The notes beneath the pieces are model-generated. The model had not been told where the DNA came from. It was given only the letters and a program-made list of their open reading frames with translations, and did not search any database. From Acanthaster planci (Eukaryota > Echinodermata > Asteroidea > Valvatida > Acanthasteridae), in contig NW_019091442.1 of the NCBI RefSeq assembly GCF_001949145.1, forward strand, positions 1,012,052-1,041,530: DNA of 29,479 nt. Direction: 5' to 3'. Position numbers and translations under genes: made by a program. Numbering within the stretch: the stretch's first letter is position 1; every line of letters begins with the position of its first letter. Below, in pieces: positions 1-12,400 of this stretch.

Positions 1-102
1 CGCCCTTTTGCCGGGAACATTTTTTTGCTGTGATCACACTTACGCCCTTTTGCCGGGATCATTTTTCTGCTGTGATCACACTTGCGCCCTTTTGCTGGGC
101 AC
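1..102. repeat. Minisatellite, 42-bp unit, about 2.4 copies, running off the left edge
   Basis: Units start at 1, 43 and 85 with cgcccttttgc. Units one and two differ at only a few bases; the third is partial (cgcccttttgctgggcac) and then diverges. Because 42 is a multiple of three, one plus-strand frame stays open and gives a repeated 14-residue peptide, which is a by-product and not a gene. It lies in the ferlin intron after exon 15. Bases 103-310 show only a short duplicated word (atatcatggta at 110 and 142). Confidence 0.8.
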
Positions 103-310
103 CCGACGATATCATGGTACAGAGTTTTGTATTGTGATGCCATATCATGGTATGAACCATTTCAGTGATTATTTTCCAAGGTTTCAGAGAAATCTGGCAC
201 CCTTGATGATCAGAAGTGCTGTCAGGGAAGGTACAGTTAAAGGAATTTACTGCAAGTTAGAGCATTTATGGGAAAAAGGAAAGTCAGAATAATTGTTCAA
301 TGAAACTAAC

Positions 311-497
311 CTCCATTTCCAGTAGGCTTTTCTAGAGATGGTGGAGTGCCATTGGTTGGTTCTACAGTAGGCGTTACACGGTATTCTGACAGATTCTTGA
401 TGACAGAAACCCCTACAATGGGTTTACGACCAAAGGCACGGTGATCACGAACCTTCAAGTTGATTGGTGGTGTGTACAGCTCTTCCTTAGGCAAGTC
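311..497 (-). CDS. MYOF/DYSF-like: Ferlin exon 15 of window: C2E domain, second half
   Basis: 187 nt, phase 0 in, phase 1 out. The acceptor is ggtttggtag|GAC TTG and the donor GGA G|GTTAGT. It starts [19 protein letters not shown] and continues [17 protein letters not shown], matching the L-P-x-E-E-L-Y-x-P-P and F-G-R-x-P-x-V-G motifs. It then has a variable tail rich in Pro, Thr and Gly. One base is left for a codon shared with the next exon, off the left edge, which should lead on to the acidic linker and the last C2 domains. Confidence 0.98.
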
Positions 498-3400
498 CTA
501 CCAAACCAAAAGCAAATTTATTAATAAGTTGCAATTTCACACAACCACTACATCAAAACATGGCAAAATAAGTCTGGTCAAAAAGGTCAACAAGAAACCA
601 TTCTATTCTCTGAAAACTTTTCATTCCGAAGTTTCTAACATCCTACAGTCATCCATAAGGTACCCTTGTTTAAAACTCTATTAACACGTTGACTACTGAC
701 TATGAGTACATGTGTACACATAGCAACAGTTGTACCAGATTCTGCCACTGCGAGTACACTTGTAGAAATGAAAGGTTTTTTATTGTTAATTGAATACACT
801 GGCATCACTGATAACCCAACAAATACACTGCTGACAAGAATAAGGACAACATCTATAAAATGATCATGTTCAAAGAATTTCTTTTTTGCATTTTTGCAAT
901 TAGGAATAAAGTCAGAAATTTGGCAAAATTTAAGATGTCCTGTCACCTGGAGTACTTTATTTTCAATCAAGAGTGAAAGACTAAAGTATTATAATGCCAA
1001 GATAACTTTGCATTTTGACTTGTGGCTTTTCATAAAGTTTGATAATATTAGTGTATCCAGTGGGGGAAGGGCAGGAGGGCAACTAGCCTTGCCCCTGGCA
1101 ACATTTTGCCTTTTTTTCAAAAAATGAAAGTGCCAAGTGAAGCGAAAAATAATGAATATGAATTATCAATTTTCCCCCGCCCCAAAGCAGTGTGATCAAT
1201 CAATAGCAATCAATGATCAATCTTATAAATAATGTGAACATCACAAGATTGAACAAGCTGTTCTACCATTTTCTTTCCATTTTTGAGAAAACTGGTACAT
1301 CACATGGTGTTTTTTTATCATGGGCACATTTGTCTAAAGCTCTCTACAAAAACCCAGCAGCTTTCAAAACATCAAAATCAACATTTTTTTTGATTTTTTG
1401 ATTTCTGATTAGTGTCATAGTTCCACGAGATTGTTCTGATTTCTTGATAGTTTATTTAGTACAGTTCATTGGGGCACATGGTATTTTTTACTGCTAGCAC
1501 TTAGTGGTGTCATTTTGATATATGGTAGGGGAGTTTCAGTACACGTAACATACAATGCAATGTCAATGACAGTCCAAACATTCACAGAATCAGGGGTGTG
1601 ATTTGGGAAAATGAAAAATCCACGAAACATTCGTCAGAGGGTTTTGCAGGTCGCGAAGGCCACAGCTTCCCTACAATTTGCAGCATATCTATTTGATTAT
1701 AGGAGGAGATTCAGGTACTACATGTAAGCCACCACAAGAGCTGTTCTTACTTTGAGGGATACAATTATAACATTTACTACAACAAAACCCTTGTCCTCTT
1801 TCACTTCAATTGCAGTTAGACATGTAAGCTATAATTGGTGACAATCAAAGACCTAGAAGTGACACACAAAGCGCAGTGATCCACAAATTCTATCACAATT
1901 TATAAAAACTGAAAACTGTCTCATACTGATGAGTACTGCATTACTCGTGACACCATGTGCACTTGCAGTACCCAGGTTTGTCAATTTTCATGAGAAAGTC
2001 ACAATAATATTTGGCTTTCCCCTTGGTTAATTCTCTGTCCACCTCAGTTTCCAGCCAGGAAAATTTCCAAGAATTCTTGAATTCTTTGTCTACATTCAGA
2101 TCCCCTTCCCTACCTGCTACCTTGAATGACATTTTTGATGGACGTCGATGACATCGGACCACCACGAGAACAAAATGAAACGCAATGGCAGACGGACGCA
2201 AGTTGTACACAGTGCATGCAACGACAACAAGTGTACCGTGCATATACACACTGTGAACGTACAGTACATACAGTACATGTTCATACAAAAAACGATCATT
2301 CCGCTGGCCTTGGTCCCTATGTTTTAACAATGATACCCCCTCCTTTCAATGTACTAATACCTATGTATCTGGTGCATTTCCAGGGGGAGTAGCAACGTAA
2401 AAGCACATGCTATACACCTAAACTTGTGCAAGTCTTTTGCTTAGTTTCGCACCAAATATTGTAGTCTTTGTGGTACATTTTCAAAGCATTGACAATACAG
2501 AAATCCGGAAAGTTTCACAGAAATTCCACACACAAATTCCGGAAATTCGGAAAAATCTGGACAAACCACACCCTTGCAGAATGCAATATATATTGCATGG
2601 AGAATCAAACAAGTTCGTCATCCAATACGGGCAATTCACAATAGAGCGCCTCCAAGAGTCTGCAACGTATTGGCCAATCACAATGCGCGAAATCTGTTGA
2701 CCCTTTCCAAATGCGCATTGGGTCAACAGATTCACACATTGAGATTGGTCAATTGCTTTGCAAACTCTTGGAGGTGCATTATTGTGAGTTACCTGTATTG
2801 CCAACCTTTGAGTTATCTGGTAGTGATATGGTACGAGATAACTCATACAGCAGCCGTCACAGTGGAATAATCCACTCTATGCCATTGCCAGCTATGAGAC
2901 ATCTCATAGATAGTTGTTCCTCCGTAGAGTAATTAGAAATGAATGTGCTACAACATATAGACACCAAAAAGTACCTTTTAAACATGTGTGCATGTATATG
3001 TTTTGCAAAAGGGAATGCCTTGTGAAATTATCCACGGCAGTCAATGTATTTAACACTACTGGGCTCTAGAGGAAGAAACAATACACCGAAATCCAGTTCC
3101 CAGTTCTATCAGTTGATCACCATCCACGGCAGTCAATGTATTTAACACTACTGGGCTCTAGAGGAAGAAACAATACACCGAAATCCAGTTCCCAGTTCTA
3201 TCAGTTGATCACCATCCACGGCAGTCAATGTATTTAACACTACTGGGCTCTAGAGGAAGAAACAATACACCGAAATCCAGTTCCCAGTTCTATCAGTTGA
3301 TCACCATCCAGTTTCAATTTCTCATTCAAATATTCTTTTGCCAACCTGAATGTAACCTGGGAGAATGCCAAGGCCACATCATTACATGTGAACTGAATAT

Positions 3401-6400
3401 GAAAATCCTTTCATAACTTGAAACAACCGTCTTAGGTATGTAACAACATCTAGCTGCTCAACTTTATCCTAGACCACCTAAGTAAAATGACAGAGGTTTT
3501 TTCCATTAAAACTCAAAGAATTAACTTGTGTTACATTTTAAAAACTGCTTCAAGTAAGACGTGTCATCAAATTAAGGTATTAAGACTCTGGATTGAACTG
3601 ATCAGGCCTGGTTTAACTCCATCAGGGCTGAATGTCATGCTCTGACTCATCACAAAGGAACCAATTTGCGACATGATAATCTTTCGTCAGACAAACAATA
3701 ATTCCAACCTTAAAAGAGTTAGCAAAGCTGCCCTTGTTCTGGTTGATTGACAGGTAAAAGGCACTGCCATGGAAAAGCTTGCAAGTTTGGCAGCTTCAGA
3801 CCTTGCCTTCAAGTGGCCTTGGAAGGGCGAGATGCATACAACTGAAAGTGTTATGCATTGCCACTTAATGGTATCATTGGCTTAATTAATAGGAATCTAA
3901 GGACATGGCTACTGGATGATTGGCATGCACAATGTTAGTGTGAATATACATCAATACAATTGAATGTAGTCAGAATTTTGCACAGTTTGCACACTGCAAT
4001 GAAGCGCATCATGACATCATCAGGTTATACTTAAAGTGAAAGTTTAATGATGTCATCATGGGCCATGTGACATCTTAAATGCCATGATTAAGACAACCAA
4101 AATGTAAACTAGTTTCAACTTACTACTTCCAAGAAGAGGAGTGGAGAGTCAAAGTTTGGGTTCTTCTTGGTATTTTTGATGACTTTGGAGGAGATGATTT
4201 TTCCCCCCACTTCAAACTCGATGCACGGTGATGTAACTGCTGACAGCTGGAACTTCTTCATGTTACGCACACCCCAGCAGAGAAACTGAAGAAAGACAAA
4301 TAAATCATTTCTTCAACTCCATTAAAATTGTCTGCAATCGCTTAAGCTTCAAGATTTGTTAAATTTAACCACAAGATGATTTACTAACAGCAAAAATGAC
4401 TTTTATATTTATTAGAAAATACCTCTTGAAAAAAGCAAAAAAATGACATATAACATTTCAGGTTTAGACCCCTGCATAAGGTTATCATACACAACTGCAA
4501 GCTGGATTGTGTCCTTTGGTTAATGCATGCATCAACACAGGAACAAATTCAGAATTAGTTTAGGTTAGGTCACTCTTAATGGCAAGAGTAAAATTACTTG
4601 CATGTCTTTTGCTTCAGTTAGTCATAACTTTTTTTTTTTCCAGTGACAGTATGTGAGATATAGTAAGTTCAGGCTAAGTCGACATCGTACAACTCGACAA
4701 ATCATTCAAGTTGGCAATCTTACAAAAGTCCTCATCATCTCTAATGCATTTCCATAAGAATTTTTATTTTTAAGTCAGTTTTAGAGGTCGTCATTTCACC
4801 CAAGTCAGTGTGTTACTCTTGGTCCCATTTCCACAAAAAGCACAACAAAATCCTTCATGTAAGTTGGCATTTAAAAATCCTGCAGTGGCATCGACTTCTG
4901 CACTGCGGTTGGCACGAAGTGTAAGTGATAAGTCACTCAGCAATGTCTGTTTATTGGCATGGTCAGTGATCACTGCATGGCTGTTTGTGTAGCGTTACAG
5001 TTAGGACACATCCCAACGCGGCATTGCATACACTGCTATCGTGGATTGATACCAGACCTTTCTCTGCTAGCACATGTACATTTAGAGGATATCACATGTA
5101 TATTCCATGTAAAATTGTATGATATTGTGTACATGCATATGATATGAGGGTATGCGGAGTCAAAATTGATAATTTCTACTTTCCCACAGCCTAAGCATGA
5201 GAAAAGATGCATTGCAAGCGCAGTGTCGTAAAGGAAGTGATAAGGCATGTATAGCACACGTAAGAACAGCACGGAATGGCCGGGAGCCAGTGACAATGGC
5301 AACAACTTGAAGTAAATTCCAAACTTCAACACTCCAAAAACATGAAGCGATAAAAAACTTCTGAAATGCTTCAGCGAATGAGCTAGTTCACAAAACTAGA
5401 TTCCCCTCTATGTGTAGGTATTTTCCACTTTCATGTATTTTGAAAGTTTTAGTGCACATATTTTCAGCAGTCTAATAGAGCTTGATTTTTTGAATTCAGC
5501 ATTTACCAGTCCATGTACATGTACACATCACACACTCCATTCGCACTAATGGATCACTGCACTACACAAAATCAAATCCCCCTGTCAAAACTTTGATGCA
5601 GTTTGATGTAGTTTGCTAATAGCTAATATGTAGTTTGCTAGCATAGCTGGACAGCTATGCTAGCAGTCAGGAGAAAATGGACAATATGATTGGTACTAAG
5701 CGAGAGAAACATCATTGTACGTCCGTCATACCAACGTGTGTGTTTGTGTAGGCCTACTCAGTGACTGACAGACAGTCGGCAAAGTTGAACCCGGCTCAAC
5801 TTTGCTGATTCCTCTTGGGCAAACCAGAAGTTATGTATGGGTTATCGACGATACTGCCGTTTGACATGTTTCCATATGTCTGTGTTGCAGTTTGCGTCTT
5901 GATTGCGTTGATATCTGTGTTTCTTATGTCGATATGGAAACCAGGCTGAAAAGTAAATCCCCATATGCTGGCTTGCTGGTTCACTTGCATAGAGCCTTGA
6001 ACATAACAATATGAAAATGGGAAATGCATGCATGTATGTACAGAAAAGGGTGAATTTTTTTAGATCACCTTGTAGATTTTGCGTATTTTGTCTACAGCAT
6101 GGGAAGGTTTCGATTCAGACACAGCGACAGATGCTACTCATCCATGTCATTTCCAGGAACGGTTCAAAAACACCATCCATGGCAATTTTAAAAACCAGGA
6201 AGTTTAAAGCTTACTTCTACACCAGTCCTCTGCATTACAGGACGAATGCCATTGGGAACCAGAAATAAGTCTCCTCGCATTGGTGGCATGAACGGCAGGT
6301 CAGAAGTCTCAGACTGTAAAAGAGAAAAACAATGAATTATTCAGTAACCTAAAACAGAATAGCACTAAGGCAAAGAATAAGGAGTATGTACAACACTGAA

Positions 6401-9400
6401 TCCTTTCAATTGGAATCAATCTCAGATTTCTGTGTATAGAAACAGTAAACTTCAGAAAGGAATGCTGATTGGATTGTTGCCTCAAAGTGACACAAAGGTA
6501 TAGAAGGGAAAAAGCAATTAGTAATGTTGCTATTTTGATTTTATGAAGAGAGAAAAATGCACTGTGTCATGTAATGTACACCCCACTTATCTATCATTAC
6601 TGCATGAGAGTTGACCCCAAGAGGTGTTACGAATGGCAAAGGTTTCCTGTGTACTCTTGAAATTTCTGACATTCAGTTGTTTACTTGTGTCTCAGAGTAT
6701 TTGCACTGTCAAGGAACTGTTTTTGTTATCCATGGAGTTGTCCTTCATTGTAGAGCCTCCCCAACTTTTTGCCTGTAGCATCTTATTTATATTACACAAG
6801 ATCTTTTACACAAACACTAGCCTAATCTATTCACTGTTCACCATCGTAACATAAACCTTGTTGACACTTTGAAATGTTAGTATTTTCACAAATAAATCAT
6901 CAATGATTCTTTGCTGTAAAAATCAGAGTAATTGTTATCGTCGCCGATAAGTTATTTTCTTTGTAGTGATTTCATGTAATATAATTTGTATAATATGTCT
7001 AGCCCAGCTGAGTTCGACTTGTGCGAATGCTTGCTTTTGAAGATTCTTTCTATGAGTGGGTTAAATTTGCATACGATGTCAGGCCACACAGTACTTAGAT
7101 TCCTTTTATATACATGTACTATCATTCATTTGTATGTACTTTGCAATGCGCATTAAGTTCCAATTCAGGCCAGAAGCTGAAGTCTCTAAGTTCACTTGCA
7201 TTTTCTTCATGTTTAAGATGGAAAATGTGCTCATAATGTTTATATGAAATAACTGTTTATTTGTTCATACCTTTTCTTACGTGACATGGGAAACTTATTG
7301 CAACTTTGTTGTGTATATTTGCTCGTAATTTGAGTCAATATTTGAAAGTTGTATCATTGTATTTTGCATATATAGAAAATGCCAGCAAGGTGCAAACCCC
7401 TGGAATGCCTGGTAATATGTTCCTGTATGCTGTGTTCAATTGGTTTGGCTATATGCTATGTTGCTGATGCATTATCCATTCCATTATCCAGATAATATGT
7501 CTACATCAAAGTTGTCAAAACAATCCACAAAACATCACCCCTCCCCAAAAAGCAAAGGTTTATTGTATTTGCTTTCTGTAACTGCACCAATTCATCATAA
7601 GGGGGGCTCCCAAACTGTGCATACAATTAACAAATGCCTTGGAGTCTTTCAGCAATACTCTGGAAATAGCTTGCAGAGTAATCTGATGATTGATCAGTAT
7701 TTTTTTAAGATAGTATTGGTGTTGATATGACAAGAGTTCTGACTACCTTGAGAGACAGTTTGGACAGAAGTGTAGGAAATGCTTCATTTGAGAAAACAAT
7801 ATTGAAACAGCTATAATCTTAATTATCCAGTCTGTATGTACTTGAATGCACAAGAACAGGGGAAAGAACGTAACTGTTGCAAGTTACATTTGTTGAAAGT
7901 TGCAGTGGTCGTGCACTTAATCTATGGACAGTCAGGAAAATAGTATTTCTTAAATTGGATTTTAATCCCTGATTCATGTCGTTTGGCACCTCTACATTTG
8001 AAATATGGGATATACATCTCTTATGATGAAAAACTAGAGGCGTGATATAGTATTATTTTCTGCGCTGTATAATAAATCTAAGTACAACTATCACACTTAC
8101 TGGTTTCAAAAAGCAACAAGACCTGAAGACCCAGCAACCCACAAAACGAGTGCACAAGGTAACAAAGCGTACTGGCCAAAATTACTAAACAAATAACTGT
8201 ACATTCAGTATGTTGTTCTGAAACAGCTCATCAGAAGCAACCTTGAAAACGACCGTCACAACATCCCCACTAACCTGCTAGTGTTATTCAGTGTAAGCTG
8301 TAACATTTAAACTTATTACTCGAGTACTCAGCCGTAAGATGGCCTAATAAAACTGCCATCAATTCAAATTTGAGTGCAAAATACAGCACCTACAAGTAAA
8401 TTACAAACCTCTCAGTGATGTGTGCTGCTTATCAAATCACTTTTGTCACACATGGCCACAAATTTACCGTAAAAACATTGACAAAAATTCTAACCAACAC
8501 CATCTGCGAAGTACGTGTACATTATGCTCAGTATGCACAAGTAAATTGTTTCCAAGTGCGTGTACCCAGACCAATTTAAGATTCACTAGCACACACCATC
8601 CAGACAGTACCAGGCTGATTAATTTGGTTACTCTTTCAAAATGGTGAATTTTCCAAAAATTTTCACATGATAAAACAATGTACGTTTTATCAACAAAAAT
8701 ACAAAATCCATGTGTCTTTCATTTTTATTTGTGTAACTAATTGTTTTGCATATAAAAATCTTTAATAAATATAATTTCAATTTTGCAGTACTGTATACAT
8801 GTTTCAAAGAGTGCCACCAATAGTTGTATAAAGTTCCACATTTCTTGAGATTGTATTCAATATAGTTGAAGGAAATTTTCACTTATATCTCAAAGTGCCC
8901 AAAACGTCATCAAAGGTTGTCATCCAGATTCTTGCTGTTTGTTGTCTACAGAACATAAATCCTTCAACACATATTTTATATCCTCCAAAACACAGTTCAG
9001 GAAAGAAGAGGCATTTGCCTGCCGGACTACATCACTGACAGTTTGGAGATTTTTGGATCATAACAATTGAAGAACACCAATGGCACATTCTTGAAAACTG
9101 CACATGTATAGCATAAGAAAATGATTTGGTATTTTCCCTTCGATCGAATTTTGAAACCTCTTTAAAATTGCAATTCAAAGAATGTTTACACAGTTCAGCC
9201 AAAAATTATTAAATTACATGGATAGGTTTTTCTCATTTTCCAAATTGGGATTTACAGCTTTGCATTTATACTCTTCATATCCTCTGCTAGTTAACACTGA
9301 ACAAGAAATAATCAAGTACATGTGGACAACTAACATACCATCAAGAAGAGTTCAAATGACGCTAGTAACTCTCCAGCATGTCCTTCACCCTTGCACAAGG

Positions 9401-12400
9401 TATACCATGCCAACCTGGCTACACGTTGATCAGCACTGTCTAGCTTCACCACAGGCTTCATCACCACACGTCCCATGAACTCATCACTTCCCTGTACATT
9501 CAAACCACTTGTAATTAAGTCTAACATAACATCAGCAATATTCCTACATAGCTTATACTTTCGTTTCACTTTTGCTGGCATACATGAAGGTAAAGTCACT
9601 GCAAACACCAACAAGTTTGACACACAGTTTGTTATGGAAAATTATGTCACTTGTGCTTAACTTGAAAAAAGCTCCTCGCAGCAGTCAATGTTTTCAAGTG
9701 GTGTTGATAGTTTAAGAAGGATTTCCTTCAAAGAGTAACTTGCACTAATCGACAGGAATATCTACGATGTAAAGCAGGAGGGGTCCACATGTAATAAAAA
9801 ACACTTTGGTTCAAACTTCTTTATCAAAGACTTGGAGAACTCACAAATGTGTCGTCATCAAAAACTTCAACAACGATGTCAGGTGGGTTAGCAGCAATTA
9901 TTGTAGGGTCACCCGGTATCTCTATCTCATCAAAAATGAGCGTCTGATCCCAGGTTGGGCAAAGCGTCTTCTTTTTCAGTTCAGTCTTCTGGCTTCGGTT
10001 CAAGAAACTCACATAGGCAAATGGATCTATGAAAACGAACAAGGTATCAAGACTTTTATTCTAACTCCAAAGACATTGTTTCTTAGAATCTTTCGAACTC
10101 CTCCCAAATCATTGATACTTTTGCTGAGCATCAAGCCCAATGTTTTATAAAGGTAACAGAGGTGACCCTTAAAAACCTATTGAATTTTGAGGGATGTGGG
10201 CAAGAGTCCAACCAGTTAACACATTATGTGATAACACATCATGTGACAATGCATCATGTGACATGTGCATCTTTTGTGCAACTTACAACTAAGGAGTGGG
10301 ACTGACTAGTTTATGCATTCTTTGAGATGTAAAAATGCAAATTACATCTAGGGAGTGGGATTAACCAGTTTTTTTATATTATTTGACATGTAAACACACA
10401 GGTGTTTTGTGCCAATTACATCTCGGGAGTGGTGTTAACCAGTTCATATCTTATTTGACACAAAGATGCAGGCATTTTGTGCTAAACACGTCTAAGGGGA
10501 GGGGTTAAGCATATTATTTGATATGTAAACATGCAGGCTGAAACAAATTCTGTAGCAGATGATGCCAGAACTCATCCATATGTTGGAGTGATCTCCATTG
10601 AGACGGACCACTACTAGGTAGTTTGAGTGTCTGACACTCTGACATTGAGTATACGGTGTTAGGAATATACGTCAGTGTAAGGGCAAAGCCTGTTATTAAA
10701 ATTAACATCTTCCAATATAAAGTACATCTTCAATCACTCAAACAAGTTGACTAAACCTGACCATGTGCAGAGCACTAAAGCATTCCATTGCCAAGGCCTA
10801 GCTTTGTAGAGTATAAAAGACTTGTAAGGTAAAAAATGTGAATGCTGTAACAAACGGCACACAAATCCTGGGGGAAAAAGGCCACCAAGGGTCAGCTTCA
10901 TAGAAACTAACCCTATAAAGGGCTGAGGTTGTGGTATCTTGCTTTTGAAAGGCCGTTTCATTGGCAAAAAATAATATGATGCCTTGAACAAGTGTAGGTG
11001 AAATACTGCAACTGGTTCATGTACTTGCAACAATGCAATCACTGAAAGAATGAAACTTTGCAGTGGGAGTTTGGCATAGTGGTACCTGATACCAGTTGAC
11101 ATTCCAAATTATTATCAGGTTTTGGTGTTGAGCACAGGTGATACATACAATGCATTCCATATAGATATTTCCTTTGTTGACAACCATTAATGGCAGCAAA
11201 AGTATGCAGAAAGTTTATCCTCAGTCAGCAACAGGCTTTGTCTTAATATTAGGGGTGTGAGTGGCTAATTAAAATCAAAGCTGAAAACAGCTAATGAAAA
11301 GTTGAAATGTAAAAAGTTCCCATACATTTGTACAGACCAGGTGTACAAAAAAGCTGAAATTCAGGGTCAACATCAAGGCTGAATTCTCACACCCCTGTAA
11401 GATTTGATCCAGTATTGTTAAACAAGTAATTACAGTTTTCACAACTGTGAGTGCAAAAATACACTAACAGCTCATAGCGTATAATTGGGACTTTCTAGCC
11501 CTTGGTTGCATCAACATTTTATTGAGTAAAGTTGTGCAACAAATTGAGACTGATTTCATGAAAATTATGCACCGCGTAAGTCCGTGAATTACGCTACAAA
11601 TTATGGTATAATAAAATTATAAAAAAATCATCAAAAAGTAAATACAAATGCTTAAACAATACTGCTCAGAAAAAGAAAACGGCTTTTTTACAAGCTATTA
11701 GCGGAACACAGATATTGTTTGCTTCATTTCTTGCATAACGTGTTCCTATTCTCTTGAAAACCAATCACTCTATCTGAGCCGAAATTGTCCAATGAATAGC
11801 TTGACATGCCGTGGAATTGGGGGGGGATCTTAGGTTTCAAACTTGAAGTTGGGCAGTGGGCTTTGAAAACAACACAATCATCACTATAAATGGCTTTCTG
11901 AATTCAACTGTAAAGTCACTTGAATCTCATAAACAAAGCAGAAATTTTCAGTTGCAATTTTTTTAGTGCACTCACAATAAATATCCATTCTGAAATGTTC
12001 CACACTACATGCAAAAACTGTAGTAAATGTTATGCATAAGTTACTGTATCACAAAGTAGGTACAAAACACACAACATACATGTACAGCATAAAATAATGG
12101 TGACTTTAACTTCTGTTTGTTAATTAATGAGTTTATCATCATACAATAATTAATTAAACACCCTGATTGCAGTTACAAAAAGGAAAGAAATATTCATAAA
12201 GAAACATTGCCTGCCAACACTTCAATTCCAAATTTCCAAGCCCAAATTCTTCATTTTCTAGCAATATCCACCTCCATTTAACATCGAAGAAGCATGTGGC
12301 TGCATAGCCTTTCATGGACAAACATTTTGAGTATGTTTTGTCATATATGTAGCTAAGCATCCATAAGAAAAGTCTCCATTATCAAACTGTTCCTCAAACT

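Larger units (their letters stand above)
498..4123 (-). other. Ferlin intron between exons 14 and 15, repeat-rich (3.6 kb)
   Basis: Contains the cysteine-cluster ORF (1941-2132), the palindromic MITE copy A (2626-2797), the 92-bp triplication (3030-3305) and an inverted 10-mer pair (4011-4056). A solo caggggtgtga word at 1591 resembles the terminus of the element at 11250. Stretches 498-1590, 1620-1940 and 3310-4000 show no ferlin-like coding or other clear structure. Confidence 0.8.
4286..6214 (-). other. Ferlin intron between exons 13 and 14 (1.9 kb)
   Basis: Holds two hairpins (5637-5664 and 5776-5808) and a tacatgta-type run at 5513-5526. The 4790-4990 stretch is open in one frame on both strands for 60 codons, with no recognisable protein. 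Nothing else was seen. Confidence 0.7.

Noticed and set aside
8-292. 94-codon plus-strand frame with a repeated 14-residue peptide
   Set aside because: The repetition is the 42-bp minisatellite; 42 is divisible by three so the frame stays open by itself. No protein features outside it.
681-720. TTAA followed by cacgttgactactga, like another piggyBac-type end
   Set aside because: No complementary terminus with a second TTAA was found within about 1 kb.
10734-11102. 122-codon minus-strand frame
   Set aside because: Hydrophobic, no family recognised, no splice or promoter support; length is plausible by chance in this much sequence.
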